Shown here: positions 49,804 through 64,000 of the stretch, piece by piece | How the letters are laid out: every line of letters begins with the position of its first letter | Position numbering within the stretch: position 1 is the first letter of the stretch | NCBI GenBank assembly: GCA_946807835.1 | Contig: OX327709.1 | Location: 21,391,501 to 21,455,500, forward strand | Source: Ailanthus altissimus | Lineage: Eukaryota > Streptophyta > Magnoliopsida > Sapindales > Simaroubaceae | Reading direction: 5' to 3' | DNA length: 64,000 bases | The notes under the pieces: model-generated | The model's input: only the letters and a program-made list of their open reading frames with translations | What the model was told of the DNA's origin: nothing | The model's database searches: none | Made by a program: the position numbers and the translations under genes

Positions 49804-50018
49804 ATGAGAGCTTTTGCTCTGTTCACGCAAAGGCGGAGAGTCTCGGACTCGGCTACATACGCGTCACGGACCTTGATGTTGTGGTGGTCTACTCTCAGTC
49901 AAAAAATTTTACGACCATCTCTGATTGTTAAGAGATTTTTATCACATGCTTCGCATCCACACAAGTCTTCCTTGTACAGATCCTCATCCTCCAATGGCGT
50001 TGCATTGCTTCATTTCAG
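49804..50018 (+). pseudogene. Orphan first exon, possibly of an organelle-targeted protein
   Basis: In a GC-richer patch, an ATG at 49804 opens a 71-codon stretch ending exactly at a good donor (TTTCAG|GTATCA, 50019). The peptide is rich in Arg, Ser and Ala and poor in acidic residues (QRRRVSDSATYASRTL, then RFLSHASHPHKSSLYRSSSS), the look of a mitochondrial presequence. A second ATG in another frame (49994) also reaches the donor. No following exon is found before the next gene at 51345, so this may be a duplicated gene fragment. The parent gene is not recognised. Confidence 0.35.
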
Positions 50019-51344
50019 GTATCAAGAATCAATTTTGTAATATTATTTTTTCAACTTCAATTGTTTTTTTTTCTTTTTATACATTAAAAAAAGTAGGTTT
50101 GTTTGATTAGGAAGTTATCCAATCTGACACGATCAGCCTTCGTCAATCACGTAAAATATTTAACTACATATATTATATTGCTTAATTAATTCATACTTAT
50201 TAATCTAACTTTAATTTGAAGAAAAAGAACATCTGAATTTTTTAAATATAATAAAAAAGAATATATAATTTTTAATAATTTTAAAAAAATTATTAATATT
50301 TTTATTAAGTAATAGTTTTCCTTTATTTTAACCAAAAAAAAAAATCTGAATTCCTAAGATTTAAAAAAAATGCAAATCCTTTTTTATTATTAAAATAAAA
50401 GAAAATTGTTGCTTAATAAAAATATCAATAAAAATTTTTAAATTATTAGATTGCATATTTTTTTTAAAAATATTAAGAGTTCAAATTTTTTTTCTGAATT
50501 AAAGTAAATAAATAAAATTATTTAACACTACATTATATAAAATAATTTTAATGAGTCTATATATGCAATACATTGAAATATGTCTTCATCCGTATTTAAC
50601 CAAAATCTTAAGCAAAGGCACCGAAGAGAAATTAAACAAATTCAGAATACAAATAAAGTTTGGATATAAACAAGTAATTAAATATTGATCCTTGTAAAAT
50701 AGAATAACAATTAATTTCTTCTTTATAATCATATTACCGTACTTCCTACGCATAGAAAATATAAACAAAGAGAAACGGGAAAACGACAAAACAAAATGGA
50801 TCATCCGACATGTAATAATGTTACTCTTTCAAGGAGTAACTCTGTGTTCAATCTGAACCATCGGATCATATTAACATCAAAACTGAAGCCATCAAACGTA
50901 CAGAATCTACCAAAGACAAAGATCCCCAAATCCAACATCAAGTCTTTATTAAAACAAGTTCTTTATTAATTAATAAATAAAAGCTTCCACTCAATTTTTC
51001 ACCATTTATCAAATGCAATCTCTTCTCAGTTTCTCTGAACCCACTGCTCGTTTTCTGTTCTTCTTTGCAGTGGGTCTCAGTTTAAGTTTCCTAGCAAAAG
51101 CATCATCAGTCTTTGTCTCATAATAGACCACTGTTTAAGCTTTCTCTTTGCATTCCTTTTTATAAACCAACGAGCCCTTGTAACTTTTTTGTAGTTGTTT
51201 TTTTTTAAAAGGTTAATGGCTTTTCTTTTGTGAATGTTAAATCTTGTTTAAAGATTTGAACATTAATGGAGTTGTAACATCACCTAATCCAATACCCACT
51301 TCTATAAAATCTTCACATTTCACGAGAACATTATTGTTCAAGAA
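50019..51344 (+). other. Upstream region of the RING-CH gene
   Basis: AT-rich to about 50800, then the likely promoter and leader. Positions 50980-51340 are pyrimidine-rich with CTTTCTCTTTGC-like stretches, typical of a plant 5' untranslated region; a leader intron is possible but was not placed. Confidence 0.4.
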
Positions 51345-53618
51345 ATGTCCCACATCGATATTGAACAAGGCAGCCATCATACTCATCACCGTCGCTCCGT
51401 GGCCGGAAGTGACGTCAGCGTGTGCTTCTCAGACGCGGACGACGGTGGCTCGTGTTATTCTCAGTTTTATTCAACAACGGGTGGGTCTTATGATGAGTAC
51501 AGTCATGCTTGCGTTTCTGATGATCCGGAAATTGGTGGTGGTGGTGTTTCGGGGAGAGCGTCTTCTGTTTCTTCATCATCATGGTCGTCTGATTGTTCGG
51601 TGGAGATTGAGGGTGAAGTGGCGGAAATTGAAATAAAGGTTCATTTAGCCAATAAAGGGGAGAGAGAAAGAGATTGTAGAATTTGCCATCTGGGTCTTGA
51701 GAGCAACAGCCGTGACTCTGGGGCTCCTATCCAATTGGGTTGCTCCTGCAAAGGTGATTTGGCTGCTGCTCATAAACAGTGTGCTGAGGCCTGGTTCAAA
51801 ATTAGAGGAAACAAGTGAGTGCAAAAAAATTCCGAGTTTTTTTTTCCCTCTTGTTTTTCTTTTCTTAATTACTCTACTAGTAGATATTCTTTGTATTGCC
51901 TACTTTGACTGAGATTTTCCCATTTCTCTTACGATTTCTAGTAATACTGTAGATTTTTTTTTTCTGTTTGCTTTTGGTGGTAATTACAGCTTAATTAGTT
52001 TGTGATATGTAAAGTGTAATGTGTGATGTAAAGGGGATATTGGTTAAGGAATTTTGATTAATAATAGAATGGAAAGTTGGATGAAGATTTCAGTTTGTTG
52101 AAAAAAGAAATGGAAAGCATTGATGTGAAAAAGGTCAATCGAAAGATTAAAGCATTAGGAGGCCCTCGTGATATGTTTAACCAATGCCGTCACCGACAAT
52201 TCTTTGGCGTTCTGTCCTTTTTTTTCTTTAGGTTTAGGAATTCTCTATTGCTCCTTCTAGTTTTACTTTCTTTTTTGTGAAAGTGGAGATTTGGCCCTCA
52301 AATTGATGTTATCTTGGTGGGAAATTTTTGCTTTTTTGGTGCTCCACCTATTCCCGTTTTGATTTGCTTATGCAGATTTCAGATTTTGCGATTTACCCAG
52401 CATGTTTATTGACAATTGAATTCTAATACATGGCTAAGTTAAAGTGTGGAGCATCTTTAGATTCCGAATTGACGTGTTATTGTTATTATTATTTTTAATA
52501 TGTTTATTGAGAATTGACTTCCTATATATGGCTAAGTGAAAGTGTTAGGCATCTTAAGATACTGAATTCATGTGTTATTGTTATTATTTTTTTTCATGTG
52601 CTATGCACTTCAACATCAACAAGTCACTCGCCATGCTATTTCATTGGTTAAATCTTTGCAAAATACTTGCTTCTCTCTTAGTTGTGTATATTGTTATGTA
52701 ATGCTACTGTACTTATGCCTGTCCTTTATCTGATCCTGATCCAAATCCAACACAATTGCAGTTATTTGAGACGGTTTATGGTACCCATTTGGTTTTTGCC
52801 TTTAAACTGCATTCTTCTAGCCAGCCTCTTGCTTGGGAATTTTGTTCAACTGCCTATATTCTCATAGTATTGTTTTTGAGTAAAAGAGGACCTTAATTAG
52901 AGTTGGCCAAATGATGTCATTAGATGTAAACTATTTTGTCTAATCACAAAACTGATGAGGAAGAGTCTATTTTCCTGTAGTGATAAGATTACTGTTAGTG
53001 TTTTGCACTCTTTCTTTTTCACATTGTAAAAAGCTGGTACTGCTGTTGCAATATGTGATCTTAATTCTGTTTGGTCTTTTCTCTCTTCTCTTTCTGTGTG
53101 TGCATGTGCACTATTTTTCCTTCATTGCCACAATGTCAGTTGTTGTAAGGGCTGCAATAATTCATATCAGATGAACCATTATATGCAAATCGTAATTAAA
53201 ACATGCATAGAGTAGATAAACTCTAGTTTTCAATTATTGACTTCATGGTCCGTAGCTATTCCAGTAGCAAATCTTATACTTGCTCCCGTAGTACTGTCAT
53301 TTATGGGGAAATTAGTCTCCTTCATATTTCTGTTTGTCGTTCTTTATATATATTTGATCTGGTTAATTTTCCAGGACCTGTGAGATTTGTAATTCTATTG
53401 CACGCAATGTTGCCGGAGCAACTGATCAGATTGAGACAACAGAGCAGTCAAATGATACCAACAATGCCACGGCAACATCTGCAATCTCAGCTGCAGTGCC
53501 CCATGGAGAGATTCGAAGCTTCTGGCATGGCCACCGCTTCCTCAACTTTCTGCTTGCTTGCATGGTATTTGCATTTGTCATATCATGGCTCTTTCACTTT
53601 AATGTGCCCTCATCATAG
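51345..53618 (+). CDS. RING-CH (RINGv) membrane E3 ubiquitin ligase
   Basis: Predicted ubiquitin ligase of the MARCH-like RINGv group, anchored in a membrane. Exon 1 (51345-51814) and exon 2 (53375-53618) join as AA|G, giving 237 residues; the intron is 1560 bp with GTGAGT and TTCCAG ends. The N-terminal 100 residues are Ser/Gly-rich and disordered. The RINGv domain spans residues 111-162: Cys111, Cys114, Cys133, Cys135, His143, Cys146, Cys159 and Cys162, spaced C-x2-C-x18-C-x-C-x7-H-x2-C-x12-C-x2-C with Trp150, a full C4HC3 set. The intron interrupts the domain just before the last Cys pair. One membrane helix (FLNFLLACMVFAFVISWLF) lies near the C-terminus, which ends VPSS. Substrate unknown. 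The gene converges with BSK5, 1.1 kb away. Confidence 0.92.
52401..52593 (+). repeat. Imperfect tandem duplication of about 97 bp in the RING-CH intron
   Basis: 52401-52498 and 52499-52593 both read ATGTTTATTGA(C/G)AATTGA..., then ATGGCTAAGT(T/G)AAAGTGT, and end with GTGTTATTGTTATTATT. Probably a local slippage or duplication event. Confidence 0.85.
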
Positions 53619-54335
53619 GATCCTAAGATAAGAGTTTTTCAAGAGGAAATTCAAACAAAAGTAAAGAATGGAAATGAGTCATGGGATAGTTTAGTGCCTC
53701 GTAGTATTTAATAGGTATCTATACATCTTCAGCTTCATACTTGTAGAGAGTTTGTCATATCTATATATGCATCTTCTTCCAAATTATCAAAGCTTTGTTT
53801 GGTCGTTGTATTGGAGGATTAATCAAATATATTGCCCGGGACCAGTGGCGATGTTTACTTTTTCTGTTTTTATTTTTTTACTTTTTTTGGGTTTTTTCTT
53901 GCATCTTTTTTCAGAATTTAAGTTGTAATCTAAATATGTTTGTTTTGTGGAAAAGTTTCCTTAGCTAATGGGTAAGATATGGAATTTGTGGTTGGTTACA
54001 TTGAGTTTCCTTGCAACAAAGAAGAGAATATTTTGATGCCTTTTTTCAGATATTATGAGAGAATCTATATGCAAGCTGCTTGCCCATTTTTTTCTTAATA
54101 ATTTTAGTTTGGTCGTAGCAATTTTTTTTTTTCTCTTAATTTTTAGTGGTAGAACATCTGAAGGTTGCCAAGACCCAACAGTTGCATTAAGAACATTCAA
54201 CCTCAACCAGCTGTCAGATTTATTTTCTATTGAAAATGAACCTTAAGGAACGTCATTTCATCTAATTTTAAATATTTTTTTCACATCAATATCTAAATGA
54301 AAGTTTAGATGCATTTAAACATTCTTCCGCATATT
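53619..54335. other. RING-CH 3' untranslated region and spacer
   Basis: Holds the RING-CH 3' flank and T-rich sequence. No gene seen. Confidence 0.5.
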
Positions 54336-54578
54336 GGACGAAGTTGCAGGCATGAAAATGGAAATTTGACTTGGTCTGCAGACTCTGCAATCTTATAATA
54401 TGGACGAAGTTGCAGGCATGAAGATGGAAATTTGACTTAGTCTGCAGACTCTGCAATGTTATAAGCAGATTCTCAACTACATCAAGAGCCTGCAGAAGTA
54501 CAAATTTTCATCTTCATGCCAATGTTATAAGCAGATTCTCAACTACATTAAGAGCCTGCAGAAGTACAAATTTTCATA
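54336..54578. repeat. Two adjoining 66-bp tandem duplications
   Basis: Unit A (starts TGGACGAAGTTGCAGGCATG) lies at 54336-54401 and 54402-54467. Unit B (starts AATGTTATAAGCAGATTCTC) lies at 54455-54520 and, slightly shorter, 54521-54578. The units overlap at AATGTTATAAG. Unit A carries GGCATGAAGATG and unit B its complement CATCTTCATGCC, so they can also pair with each other. Confidence 0.9.
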
Positions 54579-54720
54579 ACATGAACAATTATCAAAGTAT
54601 CCTGCAACATTACAAAGCTCATAATGGAAAAGAAGAGATATAAGAATAACCAAATAAATACAAATGCCTAGACAACTACAGGGAAATGTAAAAATAAAAT
54701 AAAAGAGAAACCTATACATT

Positions 54721-58048
<3,328 letters not shown>

Positions 58049-61000
58049 TTGATTCGGACCAGAGGGTGATTATCCAATCAGCAAAAAACTTACAAATGAT
58101 CAGACGGCGGGCATTGCTTCCGTGCACTCTCGGGACTCAGCTCAGTCCAATAAGGTTTCAAATCTTGACACACCCAGAATGAAAGAGCTTTTATTTCAGT
58201 TGGCTAAGCTTATCTCTCTCTGGCACTGTAGTAATAATAAGAAATCTATATTTACAATGCGAAATTATGAAAATACAATAAATTTCAATTTTAAGTTATC
58301 TCGTTATCCATGTGTCTTTGACACGCTTCTTTTGTGTTTTCAAAAGATATGGCCATTTTGGCTTCAACTTTCTGCTTTTTCTGCAATCTCATCATTCCCT
58401 TTCATTATTATTGGATACTGGTAGGGGCTCTTTCGGGTTTTTATTATTATTTGCGGATGAATCTGGTATGTCAAGTAGGCGGCGAAGAGATTGAATCAAC
58501 GGTCGAATTCTGTGGGTCAAAGTCAGACAAAAAGATGACGTGAAAGTTAAATAAAAAATCAAATCAAAATCAGGCAATTAGTTTAGGTTAGGTTTTGTTG
58601 AATTAATGATGGGTTTAACGCAACTTTAAGGATTAAGACTGTTTCTGTGTTTTGTCCTTTTCAAGTTATCCAATTACAGTAACTTCGTCAACAAAGTGTT
58701 ACTAATTCTTTTAGGGTTTTTTTTTCTTTTTTTAAAAAAAAAAACAAATTACATTTGGAGACTTCCTCTTCTTCTTCTTCTTGGCTTGAAGGGTTTAACA
58801 ACTAGAAACCATATGGTATAATTTTGCTAATAACACGACGAATTATGACTAATCAATTGTTTCAAAAACTCTTGAACAATTCAAACTTAGACCCTACAAG
58901 ACTCTGACCAAATTAGCAAGAGAAAAATGCGATTGAAAATTAAAAGACAACAAAAAAAATTATCATCAGGGATTAGCTTCTTTAAGATTCTAACTTAAAA
59001 GTATTAAGCAGCGTCCGTTATCTTTTGTTTAATACAAATATCTTGTTACAAATAAAGTATATAAAGATTTTTATTACAAACAAAGTGTATAAATATCTCT
59101 TTATAATTACAATTGTCAAAGTAATTATAATTATCTCCAATAATAAATAAAACTCTCCAGTCCTTTTCAAAACTTAAAATTTTTACTTAGGTTAAAAAAT
59201 ATACCGACATTATCACTTGAGCAATACAACTAAATGCAGCGTCCTTTTATCTTTTGATTGTGATAGCATTAATTCTCTAATGGAAGGGTGTCTTGCTTCG
59301 CTTCCAACCGATCTTGTAAAATTTGATGGGCTTCATGCATTGCACGCGACAACTCAAATCTTATCACGAAAGTTGTGATATTACTTTGAGAGTACGTGTA
59401 TATATATCTTTAATGGCAGATGGTACATAAAAAACAGAAAATAAATGTGATACTGATCGCTAACACTGAAAGAAAACGAGTAGAGTTGATACTTGAAAGC
59501 TACTTATCTTTTTTGCCTCACCAACCTCGCTTTTTTTTTTTTTTCTTTTAGTAAATAACCTCGCATTTTTACAACCAAATGGCACTTCATTTATAAGCTT
59601 AAAGCAAATGGGAAAAAAGTCACCTTTGGCTTTTAGGAAAAGGTTCAAAATGCCCATCATCTCTTGCCCGAGCAGTGGATAACTTGGCTTCCAATTTGAA
59701 GGTCGGTTCCTTCTATGTCTGAATAGAGTAAACTTTTTCGATTTTTAATGGAGTAAATTTTATTTTTATTAAATTTAGATTTGTGAATTACACTTCAACG
59801 AATATTATTATTATATATTATAATAAATTTCTTCTTATAAAAATCAGTAGATTATTAGAACACTAAAAAAGAATCCAAAATATAATTCTCTTTGAGAATT
59901 CAAATAATGTTTTCTTCTATATAAGGATTATTCAGGTTATCTAACAATTTTCTCGTTCTCATTCTTTAATGTCTTCGTTGTAAGTTTAAAATACAGAAAA
60001 TTTAAATAGCTCTATATAGTTCAAAACTAACTCAAAAATCACGTTTTCTTTTCTTTAATTATACAACAATGTTTAAATCGTGTAAAACTCATTCACCGGA
60101 GTCCACCACAAGTTTGCAGCAGACTTGGACTGAGCAAATTGAAGGTATCTAACATCACTTGTTCAACTTCGAAATCTACCGCTCCGAAGTGGAATGAAAC
60201 AACAAAACCAATAAAATAACTTGCATTAAATATTGAAGAATAAAGAAACTTAAAGGATGGATGATGACACATATACAGATTCAGCAAAAACAAACATAAT
60301 CTGGCAAGTCCAAATCTGACAGTTGGTATAATAATAATGAGTACTACCCATTTAGGGTTCAAGAGGACCCGCTTTACAAGGAAAAGGAAGAGCAAATAAA
60401 GGAAGAAATGGCGGTCGTTATATAGACATGAATCGGCAGCCATCATTGATGATATTGCACTTCTTCATCACTTATCATCAGACATGCCACTGCTCTTCTT
60501 TATTCGACTTACTTTAGTAGCTTAAATTGCGCCAGCACCGTTTTGTGTTTTCTCTCCTTTTTTTTCTTTAATTTTCGGTCGACCAACAGGTGGGGTATGG
60601 CACAATTATCATCAGATTGCAAAGATCATCAACAAAAACACAACTTGAAACAGAGCCCACATGGGCGAGCAAAGCTAGTTGTTTTACAGGCATACAGACC
60701 ATATCCTTGAAATTTTCCTACGGATAAACAATCATCAAGAATAAAATATACAGTATCAGCAAAAATAGCCCATATGATGCTGATGCTGCAAGATTTAGCT
60801 TTTCAACTTCTAGAAAATCTCATATTTGAACTACACATTGTTTTGCAGGACCTTTAGGTCGTTTGAGCTATACAAACACTATTTAGATTATTCTCACTTT
60901 TGAAAACGTGCAGGCTAAAAGGTTAACTTTTTCTATTCACTGAGAAGATTTCCAGTAATTCAGTTGGGGTGCTTGTATGATATATAACAAATCGGGGAAA

Positions 61001-62053
61001 TTTATCTTCTTCCAGGTTAGTTATTTGGGTTTAGAGGAATTGGGCAACAGGCATATAGACATTGCAACTAAATTGTTGGGACCAAATAAAATTGAATATA
61101 CCATTTATTGGCACCTGTTGCCGACAATTAGGACCATCATGGCATGTGGCGCGGCTGACACCACATTCTGAAAAGTATCGCAAAAGGGTGTTTGCTTACT
61201 AGTTTGAATAATGAATGTTTGCTTCTTTAATGTGTAAGAATTGTAATCTTGTACACGACGGCCGTATGATCTGTTCGAAAGATACAGATTAAAGGCATGT
61301 GATATAAGGTGTGATTTCTGTATTAAATTGAAACCTTTCGTGCTCATAATGGTAAAAGACTGACATTAAAAGCGAAGCGTAGAGAATAAGGCGTGGGGCT
61401 TAGACCAGAAGAATCTGCATCTAAAGCACGGGCAACCAGTACCCGTAAAGAATCATCACGTGCCTTCTCGTGCTGATTTGATAATCAATTGTTTGTTTGT
61501 CAAAAAGATTTGTTAACGCTTGTCTGATAGCTTGAGATTTTCAATTTGGATTACTGACTGGCGTCAGTATTACATTGTATGCCAGCACATTTGTAACCAA
61601 CTTTACTCCTATGATACTAAACGAATGAAAAATTGAATAAACAAATTAACAAAGTTAAAGATCGTAAACTCAGGATCTCATTACCAAAAGCCTTCGGCTT
61701 TGCCAGATAATTTTTAAATAGTAATGAGAGAAAGGAGAGTTTGGACAGACTAAAACCTGACACTATCCACATGTAGGAGAACGATGGCAGCAATAAAAAC
61801 TATGATTCCGTGATACGATAACATGTTTATGCTGATGATGGATGATCGTTCAAAGCAAGACAGAGGAGCATGACTGCCAAATATACAAGCCTAACAATGC
61901 AACTCCATTTTCTCTAAATACAAATCAAATTTTTACCAGTCTTGGGAAAAGGAGCTGACGACTCCAGCAACTAATCCCTTTAACCCATGGCAACAAGAAT
62001 TTAATTAGTGATCCCGAAAGCAGACCCCATTGCAGCGCAACAGTTTCCATCAT
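58049..62053. other. BSK5 upstream region, spacer and IPCS 3' untranslated region
   Basis: Positions 58049-58250 are the likely BSK5 promoter and leader. The middle (58700-61400) is AT-rich with a T-run near 59530. A 117-codon ATG frame on the minus strand (60093-60446) is hydrophobic and has no recognised domain; it may be chance. A minus-strand transcript end is likely within 61750-62053 for the next gene. Confidence 0.45.
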
Positions 62054-63633
62054 CTAAGCACCATTCATCACAGTATCAGCATGCATTGTATTTCCATCTT
62101 CCATAATCTTGCCATTCACTTGCGTTCTCTGCCTCTGAAAATAAAGGAATCAGCATAAGTTTGATATCAATTTGCAGCTGTTGAAAGGGATTATAGAGAT
62201 AAAATAAAATTCTTATAGCTGTACCCTATCCGCAGGGTCTACAGAGTTCCCATTCAAGAGCTTGTGATTCTCTTCTTTGGTCCTACTTTCCTTCTCTTTG
62301 ATGCTCACAGGCAACAACAAAGGTGAATTTCCACTGGTTCGATCAGGCAGTTCTGCAGTGATAAAGAAGTCAGTGATATAGGTCAGAGCTGCAAACCCAA
62401 ACCATAAAAAATGAAAAATATGAGTACAATGAAATAAAGAAATGCTAACCTGGCAACTTTTTGTCTATAAAGAACACCACTAGATTCACAGTATACCTGC
62501 AACGAATCATAGTGTTGAACTTAAATGAGAAACTGCAGAGAAATAATTAAAACCAAGCGTTAAAAGAACAAATTAGAGTCCTTCATACCAAGCAACAACA
62601 ACATCAACTGTGTAATGTTTGCGAGATGCTACAATCAAGAGGCTCTGAACAACAGCAAGCAACCAGCCAAACTGCTTTATAAACCTACAATTGCACAAAG
62701 GGAAAAACAAAAAGAGGAAGACAGTCAACTCTATACATCTAGTAGAAGCAATAAAGTCACACAGCATCACAAATAAATTCCCGAGTACAAATCCATCCAG
62801 AAACAGCCCATTATAATAGCAGAAAGCTTTTTGAAGACATCATCTATTGAATTATATTCATATCTCAGCAAACTGATCCATTTTTCCAAGTAAACACATT
62901 CAATGTCTTCATAGTATGTCTTCATTGTAAGCTTTCAATAAATTTTCTAAGTAATCTATTAAAAGTGCCTTGTGCTCCATGAAAGAGAATCACATTAGAA
63001 ATCTCTCTTTTGCAGATTTTCAGGGAGCGGAGAAATGAGCAACAACATGATCAGTGAAGCAAATAAGCAGCTTTACCTTCGTGTGCCGTATTTCTGATAG
63101 GTAAGCACAAAGACCAGAGTAAAGATCATGTGTGATGAAAATATCAAATCACCACAACCATATATTACACCCCGCGGAACTGCATATTTGACAAACCAAA
63201 TGAATACAAAAGCAATTTCAAAGGCAATCAACAAGAAAGCTTAAAGTCAAACAAGAGTACACACAGTTAATTAAGAGAACTTCAAGAACACTATGTGGAC
63301 GTGGCAACCTGGCAAGTTTAGAGCCCTGCAAACACAAAAGAGTCAAGCTCAATGATGTTTGTCATTTTTCTTTTATTCGACAAATGAGATATATTCTAAT
63401 TTAAAAAAACGCACCATCTCCCCACACCCAAGGAAAAGAAAAGGACATTTACATGAACATTCCACAGAAGCATACTATTCCAAACATAGTGAAGTCAAAA
63501 CTAAATCTAATGAAGTGCATAAAGCATATGACAAATGATGGGCATACATCAAAGACTTTACCTCACGGCAATGATAGTTTGGACCAGGAAGCTGAGTAGA
63601 ATAAAATGTGATAATCCGGAGAATTTGAGAAAA
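62054..63633 (-). CDS. IPCS: Inositolphosphorylceramide synthase (IPCS), 3' part
   Basis: Golgi membrane enzyme that transfers phosphoinositol from phosphatidylinositol to ceramide; in Arabidopsis ERH1/IPCS2 is linked to ceramide levels and defence-related cell death. Seven exons are seen: 63562-63633, 63265-63325, 63077-63179, 62589-62684, 62450-62496, 62225-62352 and 62054-62134, encoding 195 residues with consistent phases. They cover [34 protein letters not shown] (first catalytic His), a membrane helix [18 protein letters not shown], then [20 protein letters not shown] with the second His and Asp of the PAP2-like triad, and a hydrophilic tail ending HADTVMNGA. The exon 63265/63179 junction gives Phe where family members often have Val. 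The N-terminal membrane helices and start codon lie upstream, beyond 63633 and probably beyond 64000. Confidence 0.94.
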
Positions 63634-64000
63634 CTGTGATAAACAAGAAGGCAGTAACTGTCAGAAAACAAATACAGGAGCTGCTATCGGAACAAAAAAA
63701 TGCCTGGAGCAGAGACCATAAATTATAACAACCAATCCATCAAAGAGATTTAGAAAAGATCTAGCAGTGAAATCAAGTTTAGTTAGCCAGATCATAAAAT
63801 TTAAGTAGATTTCTAGAAAGGGTTCGCTGATTTGATGGCCATCTTAGTAATATCTGAACTTGATCAATCCCTCTTGGGATACAAATTCATTAGACAATGA
63901 ACGGGCATTCACCAGCAATTTGTTTTACATGGCATTATTTATGTATATAGCCATTTTAAGATTCCATATGCTTTTGAACAGGAGGGGGTTATTAAGTACA
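63634..64000 (-). other. Intron or further 5' sequence of the IPCS gene
   Basis: Directly upstream of the first visible IPCS exon (acceptor TTATCACAG). No other exon could be recognised with confidence before the window ends. Confidence 0.5.

Noticed and set aside
51244..51636. Alternative 130-codon frame overlapping RING-CH exon 1
   Set aside because: The other frame carries the zinc-binding residues and correct splice phase.

Overview
The window looks like nuclear DNA of a dicot plant: strongly AT-rich, with intron-bearing genes whose splice sites follow GT/AG and whose proteins belong to land-plant families (LRR-XII receptor kinase, laccase, R2R3-MYB, RING-CH E3 ligase, BSK pseudokinase, plant-type inositolphosphorylceramide synthase). 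The protein sequences would fit a woody rosid such as Citrus, but the species is an inference; no marker in the window proves it.

Layout. Positions 1-50000 are gene-poor and full of old mobile DNA. They hold three genes: an LRR receptor-like kinase on the minus strand (6120-9398, broken by a one-base frameshift in an A8 run), a six-exon laccase on the minus strand (18725-21777) and a two-exon R2R3-MYB on the plus strand (36188-38401). Between them lie decayed transposons of many kinds: a hAT transposase relic (2411-3370), a tRNA-derived SINE with a perfect 16-bp target-site duplication (5188-5335), a Copia reverse transcriptase/RNase H relic (16130-17110) that seems to sit between hAT-like ends, two terminal-inverted-repeat elements (24513-26145 and 32419-33256), a LINE zinc-binding tail (29290-29600), a Copia LTR with its primer-binding site (29670-30558) and a Mutator transposase relic (41760-43370). 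Long direct repeats occur at 1692-2095/9513-9918, 10445-11110/11752-12420 and 39052-39207/40773-40934.

Positions 51000-64000 are gene-dense: a RING-CH membrane E3 ligase (plus, 51345-53618), a ten-exon BSK5-type brassinosteroid-signalling pseudokinase (minus, 54721-58048; convergent with the ligase) and the 3' two-thirds of an inositolphosphorylceramide synthase (minus, 62054-63633), whose 5' exons lie beyond the window.

The genes do not form a pathway cluster. Functionally they touch immunity and membrane signalling (receptor kinase, BSK5, IPCS, RING-CH) and cell-wall lignification (laccase, which carries a near-perfect miR397 target site). Nothing in the window is a clear new biological system. 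The most informative signals are the kinase frameshift, the orphan promoter-like duplicate flanking the kinase gene, the tandem CACGTG-bearing repeat inside the 24.5-26.1 kb element, and an orphan first exon at 49804-50018. Exon boundaries were placed by eye from splice sites, reading phase and family knowledge.
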